Shown here one piece after another: positions 47,895 to 56,640 of a stretch of 64,000 bases of DNA (positions within the stretch are counted from its first letter, which is position 1; each line of letters starts with the position of its first letter). The translations under genes were made by a program, and so were the position numbers. The stretch is from XN24 sp047921455 (GTDB taxonomy: Bacteria > Pseudomonadota > Gammaproteobacteria > Steroidobacterales > XN24): NCBI GenBank assembly GCA_047921455.1, contig JBLRWC010000009.1, forward strand, positions 1-64,000, read 5' to 3'. The notes under the pieces were generated by a model. The model was not told the DNA's origin and searched no databases. It saw only the letters and a list, made by a program, of their open reading frames with translations.

Positions 47895-48553
47895 CAGACC
47901 ACCTCGGTCCGCTGGGCGGAGTGAATCCGGAACTCGGGCTTCTCCACCTGGGCCGGTTGCCAGGAGCGAATGGCCCAGATCATCAGACCGATGATGAAAA
48001 AGGCTGACGGCGCCAGCAGCATGAGGCCGTTCGGCACATACCAGCCGCCCTCCGTCGCCAGCGGCAGAATCTCGAAGCCAAACAGCTTGCCGGAGCCGAA
48101 CAGCTCGCGACAAAAGGCCACCACCAGTAGCACGGCCGCGTAACCCAGGCCGTGGCCTACGCCGTCAAGCACGCTGGGCAGAACCGGGTTGCTGGACGCA
48201 AACGCTTCGGCGCGACCGAGCACGATGCAATTGGTAATGATCAGGCCGACGAAAACGGACAGCTGGCGGCTGATGTCGTAAGCGAAAGCCTGCAGGAACT
48301 GGTCCACCAGGATGACCAGCGAGGCGATGATGGTCATCTGGATAATGATGCGGATATTGCCCGGCATATGGTCGCGAATCGCGCTGATCGCGGCACTCGA
48401 TGCGCCGATGACAAAGATGAGCGCCAGTCCCATGATCAACGCTGGGATCATCTGCGTGGTGACCGCCAGCGCCGAGCAGACGCCGAGCACCTGCAGGGTG
48501 ATCGGGTTGCGCGTCACCACCGGCTCGAAAAGTATCTTGCTCTTGCCGTTCAT
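47894..48553 (-). CDS. nqrD: Na+-NQR subunit D
   Basis: NqrD is the partner of NqrE. The 219-residue membrane protein begins KSKILFEPVVTRNPITLQVLGVCSALAVT and has TNCIVLGRAEAFASSNPVLPSVLDGVGHG, with the conserved Cys that contributes to the shared iron centre. About six hydrophobic helices are visible. It overlaps nqrC by ATGA and nqrE by TGATG. The C-terminus has a short hydrophilic extension past the last helix. Confidence 0.97.
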   Translation of the reverse strand: MNGKSKILFEPVVTRNPITLQVLGVCSALAVTTQMIPALIMGLALIFVIGASSAAISAIRDHMPGNIRIIIQMTIIASLVILVDQFLQAFAYDISRQLSVFVGLIITNCIVLGRAEAFASSNPVLPSVLDGVGHGLGYAAVLLVVAFCRELFGSGKLFGFEILPLATEGGWYVPNGLMLLAPSAFFIIGLMIWAIRSWQPAQVEKPEFRIHSAQRTEVV

Positions 48554-49374
48554 TCGCCCTCCTCTCGCATCTTCGCCAGGAACGGTCCGAAGCCGTGTTC
48601 ACCCAGCCAGAACTGCACCATATTGCTGACACCCTGGGCCGTCAGGGTAGCCCCGGAAAGCCCGTCCACCGACCAGTCGGCCGCCTCGGATTGCGGATCG
48701 ACGCTGCCGCGTACCACTTGCAGCCGCACATCGCCGTCCGGTCCGAATACCTGCCGGCCTTCCCAGCGCTCCAGCCAGCGCGGGTTTTCGATTTCTCCGC
48801 CCAGCCCTGGCGTCTCCGCGTGCTGGTAAAACACGAGCCCCTCGACTTCCCGAGTGTCGCCCGACAGCGCCAGGAAGCCATACATGGTCGACCACAGGCC
48901 GTAACCGTGTACCGGCAGGATGATTTTCTCCAGCGTTTCGTCCGTGTAAATAAGATAGACCGGCGCGTAATTGGCCATGCGACGGATGCCGGCGATGTCT
49001 TCCCAGGGTGGCAAGACACGGCTGATGGACGGATCGCGCGAGGCAATCTGCTGATTGAATGTGCGCGGATCAAATGCGTCGCTGAACTCCCCGGTCTCGA
49101 GGTCGACCAGGCGGACCGTCACGCCGGCGAACAATTCCTCGACAGACCGACCCGGCTCCTCGAGACCCGCGACCTCGAGGATGCGGGCCATGCGGGCCAA
49201 TTCCACATTGCGTGCCTGCAGCGGGCTCAGCACCACGGCGGCCGAGGACACCAGCACGGAGCAGACCAGCGACAGGACGACAGTCACCAGCAGCATCTTG
49301 GCGACGCTGTCGTTGGGTAGCGCCGCGATGCGGGCCGCCAGTCCGCGGGGCCGCGGTTCGTGCTGCTCAGACAT
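48550..49374 (-). CDS. nqrC: Na+-NQR subunit C
   Basis: NqrC is a periplasm-facing flavoprotein subunit anchored by one helix (about 28-50). The 274-residue protein carries the covalent FMN motif DGLSGATLTAQGV near residue 245, where Thr is flavinylated by ApbE. Other family strands are VHGYGLWSTMYGFLAL and ETPGLGGEI. ATG 49374 (MSEQHEPRPRG) is chosen over 49413; it overlaps the nqrB stop by 8 bases. No apbE is found in the window, so the flavin transferase must be encoded elsewhere. Confidence 0.96.
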   Translation of the reverse strand: MSEQHEPRPRGLAARIAALPNDSVAKMLLVTVVLSLVCSVLVSSAAVVLSPLQARNVELARMARILEVAGLEEPGRSVEELFAGVTVRLVDLETGEFSDAFDPRTFNQQIASRDPSISRVLPPWEDIAGIRRMANYAPVYLIYTDETLEKIILPVHGYGLWSTMYGFLALSGDTREVEGLVFYQHAETPGLGGEIENPRWLERWEGRQVFGPDGDVRLQVVRGSVDPQSEAADWSVDGLSGATLTAQGVSNMVQFWLGEHGFGPFLAKMREEGE

Positions 49375-50581
49375 AGGTGCGCTGTCTCCTGCGAATATTC
49401 GCCTGTACGACAAAATAATCGATCAGCGGCGCGAACACGTTGGCGAGCAGAATGGCCAGCATAATACCCTCTGGAAAGGCTGGATTGATGACGCGTATCA
49501 GGACTGTCAACACCCCGATCAACGCACCGAAGATGAGCTTGCCCTTGTTGGTCATGGCGGCGCTGACCGGATCCGTCGCCATGAATACCAGGCCGAATGC
49601 AAAACCGCCCGTGAGAGCGTGCCATTGCCATGGCATGTGGAGATAGGGGTTACTGTCCGGTCCGGCAAAGAAATTGAACAGCAGCACCGTGCCCACCAGG
49701 CCGAGCAGCACGCCCAGCATGATGCGCCAGGACGCGATGCGCGTATAAAGCAGGAATACCGCACCAATCGCACAAGCCAGCGCGGACTCCGCACCGATCG
49801 TCCCGGGCAAAAAGCCCAGCCACATGTCGGTCAAGGTGTAGCCGGCCGCCTCGATCGCCTCGAGCCCGCCCTGCGGCGCCAGCGCCAGCGGCGTGGCGCC
49901 CGTGTAGCCATCGACCGTTACCCAGACGTCGTTGCCGGAATTCTGGGCGGGATAAGCGAAATACAGGAAAGCCCGCCCGGTCAGCGCCGGATTGAGGAAA
50001 TTCTTGCCGGTCCCGCCGAACACTTCCTTGCCGATCACGACCGCGAAAGTAATGCCGAGCGCCACCTGCCAGAGTGGGATCGTGGGCGGCAAGATCAACG
50101 TATAGAGCATCGAGGTCACCAGGAAGCCCTCGTTCACCTCGTGCTTGCGCACGATGGCGAACAACACTTCCCAGGCGCCGCCGACCGCCAAGGTGACGAT
50201 GTAGACAGGCAAAAAATACAGGAAGCCGTGCCAGAAACAGGCAACGATGCTGTCCGGATCGTAGCCGATGCCCAGCGTGGCCAGCACCGCGCCCCGCCAG
50301 CCGTCAATGGCGGTCACGCCCATCTCGGCCATCGCCAGGTTGGCCTGCAGACCGATGTTATACATACCGAAGAATGCGCACGGCAGTACGGCCAGCACCA
50401 CGTAGGTCATGACGCGTTTAAGGTCGATGGCATCGCGCACGTGGGGCGCCCTGCTGGTCACTTCCGGCGGGGTATACAGGAAGGTGTCCACCATCTCGTA
50501 CAAGGCATAGAACTTTTCGAAACGGCCGCCCGGTACGAACATCGGTTCGACGCGGTCGAGAAACTTGCGCAACCGGCTCAT
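49367..50581 (-). CDS. nqrB: Na+-NQR subunit B
   Basis: NqrB is the large membrane subunit that carries covalent FMN and riboflavin and forms part of the sodium channel and quinone site. The 404-residue protein has about ten helices, the flavinylation motif DGYTGATPLAL, and the family segments VGGAWEVLFAIVRKHEVNEGF, GKEVFGGTGKNFLNPALTGRAFLYF and MATDPVSAAMTNKGK. Its ATG shares a base with the nqrA stop (TGATG). Length is close to Vibrio NqrB (415). Confidence 0.97.
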   Translation of the reverse strand: MSRLRKFLDRVEPMFVPGGRFEKFYALYEMVDTFLYTPPEVTSRAPHVRDAIDLKRVMTYVVLAVLPCAFFGMYNIGLQANLAMAEMGVTAIDGWRGAVLATLGIGYDPDSIVACFWHGFLYFLPVYIVTLAVGGAWEVLFAIVRKHEVNEGFLVTSMLYTLILPPTIPLWQVALGITFAVVIGKEVFGGTGKNFLNPALTGRAFLYFAYPAQNSGNDVWVTVDGYTGATPLALAPQGGLEAIEAAGYTLTDMWLGFLPGTIGAESALACAIGAVFLLYTRIASWRIMLGVLLGLVGTVLLFNFFAGPDSNPYLHMPWQWHALTGGFAFGLVFMATDPVSAAMTNKGKLIFGALIGVLTVLIRVINPAFPEGIMLAILLANVFAPLIDYFVVQANIRRRQRTYV

Positions 50582-51936
50582 CAGCCCTCCCGCTCTATCT
50601 GTGCGAGTCGTTCCCGCAAAACCGGGCCGAACTCGTGCTTGCCCGGGCAAACGAAGGTGCACAGCGCGAGATCTTCCTCGTCCAGCTCCAGCGCGCCCAG
50701 TTTCTGTGCTTCATCGGTATCGCCCACCAGCAGCGCGCGCAGCAGCTGCGTCGGCAGGATATCGAGCGGCATGACGCGCTCATATGAACCGATCGGCACC
50801 ATGGCGCGCGGACTGCCATGCTGGCTGGTGGTGAGGGCGAAGCGCCGCAACGCCGAGCTGAAGCTCGAAAATAACGCGCCGGTGGCGGAAACTTTTTCGC
50901 CGGCTGGATTCAGCCACCCGAGCAATTGCCGTTCGCGGCCCTCCCGCAGCGCGGTCACCTGCTGGTGATACCGGCCAAGATAGGCCGTCCAGTCGAGCGC
51001 ATGAAAACCCGACCACACGGAACCGGACAACACCCGGGATTCCACGCCCTCTTCGAGCTCGCCGGCGACCAGCGGCTCGAGATGCGCGCCCAGCCGCGTA
51101 CGCAACAGGCGCGGCCGCTTGACCGTCGGACCGGCCAGCGAGACCACGCGCTCGGGGTCGAGTCGACCGGTCGTGAACAGGCGGCCGATGGCAATGACGT
51201 CCTGGTACCCCAGGTGCCAGACGACCCGGTCCGCATTGACCGGATAAAGATGGTGAATATGCGTGCCGACGAGACCCGCCGGATGAGGTCCACCGAATTC
51301 GGCCACCTGCACGGTAGCGATCGATTCCGGCACGGGCACATCCGCACCGGCCGCTTTGCACACGAAGGTCGTGCCCTTGGTCAGCCGGGTCAGTACGGTC
51401 ACCCCGTTGACGAAATCCTCCGGCGCCGAGCGGATCACCACGACCGGATCCGGCGCCAGCGGATTGGTATCCATGGCATTGACGAAAATCGCGTGCGCGC
51501 CGCTGTCTCTCGCCGGCACCTTGCTCCAGGGCCGCGTGCGCAGCGCGCACCACAGCCCGGAGCGCGTCAGGTTATCGATCACGCGTTCACGTTCCAGCGC
51601 AGCCAGCTCACCTGCCGGCCAGCTACGGAATTCCTCGGCCGCGTCGCCTTCGAGCTCGATCGTGACGGATTCGAGCACGCGCCGTGCACCACGCCGAATG
51701 CCCGCCACGACGCCGGCCCCGGGGGAAGTCACGACCAGGCCGGGGCGGCGCCGGTCGCTGAATAACGCCTGGCCGAGCCGGACCCGCTCCCCCTCTTCGA
51801 CATGCATGGCGGGCCGGAGGTCAAGGTAATCCCGGCCCAGCACTGCCACGGATTTCGCCGGGCGGGCGGCCTCGATGATTTGCGCTGGCTCATTCTTGAG
51901 CGGCAGGTCCAGACCGCAACGAATCCTGATCGTCAT
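50581..51936 (-). CDS. nqrA: Na+-NQR subunit A
   Basis: NqrA is the peripheral, quinone-associated subunit of the sodium-translocating NADH:quinone oxidoreductase. The 451-residue protein starts MTIRIRCGLDLPLKNEPAQ, with family blocks VVTSPGAGVVAGIRRGARRVLESV, NAMDTNPLAPDP, GTHIHHLYPVNADRVVWHLGYQDVIAIG and PGKHEFGPVLRERL. ATG 51936 replaces an in-frame 51999 that lies in the leader. It heads nqrABCDEF-nqrM-orf, with a promoter at 52020-52047. The presence of NQR implies a sodium-based respiratory coupling site, typical of marine bacteria. Confidence 0.97.
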   Translation of the reverse strand: MTIRIRCGLDLPLKNEPAQIIEAARPAKSVAVLGRDYLDLRPAMHVEEGERVRLGQALFSDRRRPGLVVTSPGAGVVAGIRRGARRVLESVTIELEGDAAEEFRSWPAGELAALERERVIDNLTRSGLWCALRTRPWSKVPARDSGAHAIFVNAMDTNPLAPDPVVVIRSAPEDFVNGVTVLTRLTKGTTFVCKAAGADVPVPESIATVQVAEFGGPHPAGLVGTHIHHLYPVNADRVVWHLGYQDVIAIGRLFTTGRLDPERVVSLAGPTVKRPRLLRTRLGAHLEPLVAGELEEGVESRVLSGSVWSGFHALDWTAYLGRYHQQVTALREGRERQLLGWLNPAGEKVSATGALFSSFSSALRRFALTTSQHGSPRAMVPIGSYERVMPLDILPTQLLRALLVGDTDEAQKLGALELDEEDLALCTFVCPGKHEFGPVLRERLAQIEREG

Positions 51937-52019
51937 GTAAAGCCTGTTCTGAGAGGGATCGATGGCATGCGGCCAATGCTGCACATGCACAATATTCACT
52001 TGGGCAGATATTATTCGCG

Positions 52020-52047
52020 ATTATAACTCACTGCGAAAGTCAGTCAT
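52020..52047 (-). promoter_or_regulatory. Promoter of the nqr operon
   Basis: On the minus strand ATGACT (52047-52042), a 16-base spacer and TATAAT (52025-52020) lie about 85 bases before the nqrA ATG. The -10 is perfect and the -35 matches four of six positions. The -35 overlaps the stop codon of the upstream dehydrogenase gene. Confidence 0.6.
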
Positions 52048-52882
52048 GGTTATTGCGCGCCGCCCGGTAGCGCGCGGCGGCAGCCGCGCTCAAACGATCC
52101 ACCAGGCTCGGCGCAAGCCGGTCCAACCACCACAGCAAGCGTATTTCCCATGGAAACACGACCAGCCCCCGATTCCTCGCGACGCCGCGCAAGATCCGGG
52201 CGATCGCGGTATCGATGTCGATGAAACGAAACGGCACGGCGGCGCGCGCAGCATTACGTTCCACTCCGATCAACAGGGCATTGTCGAGAATGCGCGTCTC
52301 GATAAAACCCGGACATACCGCGGTCACGCCGATCCCCAGTGCCCGGCCCTCCGCACGCAGCGAGCGCGACAAGCCGACCACGCCATGCTTGGTCGCGCTG
52401 TAAGCGGCATACAAGGGTCCCGGCAGCAGGCCGAACGCGGACGCGACGTTGACTACCTGGCCACCGCCGTGTGCCGACATCCGTGGCCACACCGCCTGGC
52501 AACCGTTGATCACGCCCATGAAATTGACTTCCATCACCTGTCGCCAGAGCTCGGGCGTCATATCGCGCGCGTCCGCAGCTGCGCCGATGCCGGCATTGTT
52601 GAATAACATGTCGATACGCCCCTGCGTCCGCCAGGCGTCATCCACCGCTGCCGTGAACGCCGGACCATCGCGCACGTCGAGCTGGACGGCGCTGGCCTCG
52701 TACCCGGCCGCGCGAATCGCCCCGGCTGCTGTCACGCAGGCCGAGCCATCCAGGTCGGTCATGACCAGGCGCGCCCCTGCCGCGGCCAGCGCCCTCGCCA
52801 GGCCCAGGCCAATCCCGGAGGCTGCCCCGGTGATAAACACCGTCTTGCCGCCAAATACCGCCCGGTGCTTGTTCGCCATCAT
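52040..52882 (-). CDS. Short-chain dehydrogenase/reductase (classical SDR)
   Basis: The 280-residue NAD(P)-dependent oxidoreductase has the cofactor loop TGAASGIGLGLARAL, NNAGIG, the catalytic Ser in NVASAFGLLPGPLYAAYSATK and Tyr/Lys in YSATK, and PGFIETRI. A basic C-terminal extension with a hydrophobic stretch (VFPWEIRLLWWLDRLAPSLV) may associate with the membrane. This is a feature of some lipid- or sterol-active SDRs. The ATG overlaps the stop of the preceding SDR by TGATG. The substrate is unknown. Confidence 0.85.
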   Translation of the reverse strand: MMANKHRAVFGGKTVFITGAASGIGLGLARALAAAGARLVMTDLDGSACVTAAGAIRAAGYEASAVQLDVRDGPAFTAAVDDAWRTQGRIDMLFNNAGIGAAADARDMTPELWRQVMEVNFMGVINGCQAVWPRMSAHGGGQVVNVASAFGLLPGPLYAAYSATKHGVVGLSRSLRAEGRALGIGVTAVCPGFIETRILDNALLIGVERNAARAAVPFRFIDIDTAIARILRGVARNRGLVVFPWEIRLLWWLDRLAPSLVDRLSAAAAARYRAARNNHD

Positions 52883-53655
52883 CAACCGCTCGCCGGGTAG
52901 CCGGAAATCCAGCGCATCATGGCGCGGTTGACGGCGCCCGGCAGCATGGCCGACAGCCCCCGCACCAGCCGGTAACGCCAACCCACGTACCACATCAAGC
53001 GATGCCCGTGCGCAGCGCGCCAGATGACCGCAGCGACATCCTCGGGCTGCAGCTGCACCCCCAACCGGTCCATCGCACCGCTGCGACGACCAGCGATCAT
53101 CGGCGTCGCGACAAAGGCCGGCATAATGCAGGCCACGCGAATACCGTGCCGACGCCATTCGATGTCGAGCGCCTCGGACAGTGCACGCACGAACATCTTG
53201 GTGGCCGAGTAGGTCGCATAATCGGGTGACCCGTAGGAGGCCGAAGCTGAGGCGAGGTTCACTACCCGGCCACGACCTCGGCGCAACATCGGGAACGCCG
53301 CCAACAGCGCCTCCACGACGCCGCGCGCGTTGATATCGATAAGCTGCCGGTGATCCTCGGGCGCGATGTTTTCGAAAGGACCGATCCGCAGCACGCCCGC
53401 GTTATTGACCAGCAGGTCGAGTGACCCGCAGGGGCCGCCGCAAAACGCCCCCAGCGCCGCCTCGAGAGCGGCCGGATCGCTGACGTCGCAGCAGTACACG
53501 TCGCTCGTCGCGTCGCCCAGCTCCGCGGCCAATGTGGCCAGCCCGGCCGCGTCGCGGTCGGCCAGGCCCACCCGCCAGCCACGTGCAGCAAACAGCCGCG
53601 CCGTCGCGCGGCCGATGCCTGAAGCCGCACCCGTGATAAAAGCCTTTTCCGACAT
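52882..53655 (-). CDS. Short-chain dehydrogenase/reductase (classical SDR)
   Basis: The 257-residue protein has TGAASGIGRATARLFAARG, NNAGVLRIG, the catalytic Ser in NLASASASYGSPDYATYSATK with Tyr and Lys in YSATK, and PAFVATPM. A hydrophobic/basic C-terminus (MWYVGWRYRLVRGLSAMLPG) resembles that of its downstream partner, with which it is coupled by TGATG. The two may form a heteromer or act in sequence. It lies 66 bases after the NAGGN-locus peptidase gene on the same strand, and a large hairpin overlaps its ribosome-binding site. Confidence 0.85.
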   Translation of the reverse strand: MSEKAFITGAASGIGRATARLFAARGWRVGLADRDAAGLATLAAELGDATSDVYCCDVSDPAALEAALGAFCGGPCGSLDLLVNNAGVLRIGPFENIAPEDHRQLIDINARGVVEALLAAFPMLRRGRGRVVNLASASASYGSPDYATYSATKMFVRALSEALDIEWRRHGIRVACIMPAFVATPMIAGRRSGAMDRLGVQLQPEDVAAVIWRAAHGHRLMWYVGWRYRLVRGLSAMLPGAVNRAMMRWISGYPASG

Positions 53656-53664
53656 GCCTGGTCT

Positions 53665-53706
53665 CCCGTGCCGCCGCGGAGCTTACCTCTCCGCGGCTGG
53701 CACGGG
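53665..53706 (-). other. Large hairpin overlapping the ribosome-binding site of the SDR gene
   Basis: The arms CCCGTGCCGCCGCGGAG (53665-53681) and CTCCGCGGC-T-GGCACGGG (53689-53706) form 17 base pairs with one bulged T and a 7-base loop. No T-run follows, so it is a poor intrinsic terminator. On the minus-strand transcript the last GGG of the 3' arm is the first half of the likely ribosome-binding site GGGAGA (53667-53662), seven bases before the ATG. The hairpin could reduce translation or mark an mRNA processing point. Confidence 0.7.
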
Positions 53707-53721
53707 AAGCGCGCCAGGATT

Positions 53722-54840
53722 TCAGGCGCCGCTGACCGGCAGATGCGTGAAGCCTTCCGGCGACCCCAGGCCGAGCCGGTCCCGGCGCGCGGTCGGCGGG
53801 CTTTGAATATACAGCGCCAGCAGGTCTCCAAGTGCCAGTAAAGACCTCAGGTGGCACCGCTCGTAACCGTGCGTGGCGTCTGTACCGAAACAGACCAGCG
53901 CGGTGCGGATATCGTTGCCGGCCTCGATTGCGGATGCGCTGTCGCAGCGGTAGTGCCGGAACACGTCGCGCTGGTGGCGAATACCGTAATCGCTGCACAG
54001 GCCCAACAGCTTGTGGGTCAGGTGGTAGTCGAAGGGACCCGCGGAATCCTTCATGCAAACGGTGACACCGAACTCATCGCCAGCCTGGATCGGCGCGACC
54101 GGGCCGGTATCCACCGTGACCATTTCGGCGACGTCGCCATGCAGCACCGCCGAGGCGCCCGAACCGACTTCTTCGCTGATGGTGAACAGCAGGTGGCAAT
54201 CCACCGGCAGCGGCGTCTTGCTCTCGACCAGCGCCTTGGCGACCGCCAGCACCGTCGCTACGCCGCCCTTGTCGTCGAGGTGGCGCGAATTGATAAAGCC
54301 CGATTCAGTGATTTCAGGGTTTGCGTCCACGGCGACGAAGTCACCGCGATTAAGACCCAGCCGGATGAGATCGCCGCGCGTGAAACATTCCTCGTCGAGG
54401 CGCAGCTCCACGTGGTCCCAACTCACCGGCAGGGAGTCGATCTCCAGGTTGTAAGCATGGCCGGACGCTTTGACCGGCAGGATGGTGCCGCGGTAACTGG
54501 TCTCATCCGTGTAAACCGTCACGCGTGCGCCCTCGGCAAAGCGGCTCGACCAGGTGCCGATCGGCAACAGCTCGAGGCGGCCGTTGTCCTTCAGGTTCGC
54601 GGTGATTGCGCCGAGCGTGTCGAGATGACTCACGATCGCCCGGTCCGGGCTGCTTTGCGCACCCTTCAGGTCGGCACGAATCGCGCCGCGGCGCGTGATC
54701 TCGACGGGGAGACCCAGTTCCTCCAAGCGTCGCAAGGTATAGCGAACCGCCTCATCGGTGAAACCGGCGGGGCTGGGAATCCGCAGCAAATCGATGAGTA
54801 CCTCTTGCAGATAATCAAGATCAATCGCCAGTGGTTTCAT
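53722..54840 (-). CDS. M42-family peptidase of the NAGGN osmoprotectant locus
   Basis: The 372-residue protein is an M42 (glutamyl aminopeptidase-like) di-metal peptidase, of the subgroup that travels with N-acetylglutaminylglutamine amide genes. Visible motifs are RIPSPAGFTDEAVRY, VSHLDTLGAITANLKDNG, SRHLDDKGGVATVLAVAKAL (metal Asp), TISEEVGSGASAVL (catalytic and ligand Glu) and TVDTGPVAP. It overlaps the synthetase gene by 20 bases, so it is coupled to NAGGN synthesis. It may recycle or trim the dipeptide; the exact reaction is not established. Confidence 0.88.
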   Translation of the reverse strand: MKPLAIDLDYLQEVLIDLLRIPSPAGFTDEAVRYTLRRLEELGLPVEITRRGAIRADLKGAQSSPDRAIVSHLDTLGAITANLKDNGRLELLPIGTWSSRFAEGARVTVYTDETSYRGTILPVKASGHAYNLEIDSLPVSWDHVELRLDEECFTRGDLIRLGLNRGDFVAVDANPEITESGFINSRHLDDKGGVATVLAVAKALVESKTPLPVDCHLLFTISEEVGSGASAVLHGDVAEMVTVDTGPVAPIQAGDEFGVTVCMKDSAGPFDYHLTHKLLGLCSDYGIRHQRDVFRHYRCDSASAIEAGNDIRTALVCFGTDATHGYERCHLRSLLALGDLLALYIQSPPTARRDRLGLGSPEGFTHLPVSGA

Positions 54841-56635
54841 CGCTCACCTGTACCGTCTGTGGAAACAAGAAATCAACGAAGCGCTCGGCGGTCGGTTGCG
54901 GCTCGTGATTCGCCAGCCCGGGTCGCTCGTTGGCTTCAATGAACACATACTCTTCGCCCGCCGGATCGGGCACCATGAGATCCAGTCCGACGACCGGAAT
55001 GGACAAGGCGCGGGCCGCGCGTTCCGCCACCTCGCGCAGCGTGGACGAGAGCCGTGTCGTGACGTCGTGCAGGGTGCCGCCAGTGTGCAGGTTGGCGGTT
55101 TCCCGCACCCGCAGTTTTTTGCCCAGCGGCAACACCTCGTCCAGCGCGTGGCCTTGTTTGCGAATACATCGTGTCGTCTCCGCATCCAGCGGAATCCGGC
55201 TTTCGCCGCCGGTGGCCGCCGCACGCCGCCGGCTTTGCTTTTCAATCAGCGTACGAATATCGTGCCGGCCATCGCCCGTCACCTCGGCCGGGCGACGCAA
55301 AGCAGCCGCCACTACGCGATAGTCGATGACGATAATGCGCAGATCGTCACCCGGCGCAAAAGACTCGAGAATCACGCGTTCGCAGAGCCGATCGGCCGCT
55401 GCAATCGCGGCCTGCATTTCGTTTTCCTCGCGTATATCCACCGACACCCCGAGTCCCTGTTCACCGCGCGCCGGCTTGACGACGATGCGACCATGCTCGG
55501 TGAGGAATGCGCGGTCCCGCGCGGCGTCTCCGGCCACCTGTTGCGCCGGCACCTTCAAGCCCGCCTGCGCGAGCACCTTGCGGCTGATGTGCTTGTCGTC
55601 GCACCGGCTCATGGCGATGGCGCTGGTCAATTCGCAGAGCGATTCACGACACGTGATGCTGCGGGCGCCCAGGGTGAGCGCGAAATAGCCTTCCGCCGCA
55701 TCCACCAGCTCCACGCCGATGCCGCGCCGCCGGGCCTCGTCGACGATAATGCGGGCATACGGGTTGAGGGAGTCGTAGTTATCCGGGCCGACAAACAGCG
55801 GTTCGTTGATGGCGTTCTTGCGCTTCATGGAAAACACCGGCACGCGCTCGAAGCCCATCTTCTCGTAGAGGCGAATGACTGCCTCGTTGTCGTGCATCAC
55901 CGAGAGATCCATGAACGCGCGGCCCCGCGCCGCATAGTGATCCGCGATCCACGCGACCAGCGCGCGCCCGATCCCGGGCCGCGCCGCCTGGGGATCGACC
56001 GCGAGACACCACATGCTCGAGCCCTTTTCCGGGTCGCCGAACGCATGCACGTGATCGACCCCGGTGACGGTGCCGATAATGCGGCCGGTATCCTCGTCCT
56101 CCGCCACAAAAAACGACAGCGTCTTCGACTTGCGCCGTTCCATGACGAAATCCGGACTTGGCGGTACCATCCGCCGGGCGCTCAACAAGCGGTGCATGGC
56201 CTCCGCATCCTTGTGATCGGACAAGCGGCGCACCCGGAAGCCCCGCGGCTGCACACGGGCCGGAAGATACTTGAAGAACCACAAGCGGTAGGTGTGCGAA
56301 GGGTCGAGAAACAATTCCTGCGGCGCCATCGCAAGCACGACGTGCGGATCCCGCAGGTACAGGCCGATGTCCCGCCGGCCTTCCTCTTCCTCGAGCAGGG
56401 TGCGTGCCAGCTGCGCGTTATCGCCGAAGGTATGGGCGAAGACCAGTCGTCCCCAACCGCAATCCACCACCGCGTTCGGCTTGAGCTTGGTGCCCTTGTG
56501 GCGCGGGTCGTCCTCGCCGAAACCACGCAAGGTCGCCGAACCTTGCCGCTCCAGCCGGTGCCGGGAACGGTCCGATCCCTGGCCAGGATTCCTGCCCGTA
56601 CCACGATCACCGCCGGGGGGCTTTTTGAGGTTCAT
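54821..56635 (-). CDS. ngg: N-acetylglutaminylglutamine synthetase (GNAT + ATP-grasp fusion)
   Basis: The 604-residue protein joins two enzymes. An N-terminal GNAT acetyltransferase domain (about 105-290) contains RRLSDHKDAEAMHRLLSARRM, MWCLAVDPQAARPGIGRALVAWIAD and LYEKMGFERVPVFSMKRKNAINEPL. A C-terminal ATP-grasp ligase (about 370-595) contains KVLAQAGLKVPAQQ, GRIVVKPARGEQGLGV, VILESFAPGDDLRIIVID and VVGLDLMVPDP...FIEANERPGL. This is the NAGGN synthetase layout: it makes N-acetylglutaminylglutamine, which the upstream amidotransferase amidates. ATG 56635 is five bases after the asnO stop; upstream in-frame codons lie inside asnO. The product is a compatible solute. Confidence 0.93.
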   Translation of the reverse strand: MNLKKPPGGDRGTGRNPGQGSDRSRHRLERQGSATLRGFGEDDPRHKGTKLKPNAVVDCGWGRLVFAHTFGDNAQLARTLLEEEEGRRDIGLYLRDPHVVLAMAPQELFLDPSHTYRLWFFKYLPARVQPRGFRVRRLSDHKDAEAMHRLLSARRMVPPSPDFVMERRKSKTLSFFVAEDEDTGRIIGTVTGVDHVHAFGDPEKGSSMWCLAVDPQAARPGIGRALVAWIADHYAARGRAFMDLSVMHDNEAVIRLYEKMGFERVPVFSMKRKNAINEPLFVGPDNYDSLNPYARIIVDEARRRGIGVELVDAAEGYFALTLGARSITCRESLCELTSAIAMSRCDDKHISRKVLAQAGLKVPAQQVAGDAARDRAFLTEHGRIVVKPARGEQGLGVSVDIREENEMQAAIAAADRLCERVILESFAPGDDLRIIVIDYRVVAAALRRPAEVTGDGRHDIRTLIEKQSRRRAAATGGESRIPLDAETTRCIRKQGHALDEVLPLGKKLRVRETANLHTGGTLHDVTTRLSSTLREVAERAARALSIPVVGLDLMVPDPAGEEYVFIEANERPGLANHEPQPTAERFVDFLFPQTVQVSDETTGD

Positions 56636-56640
56636 GCCAT

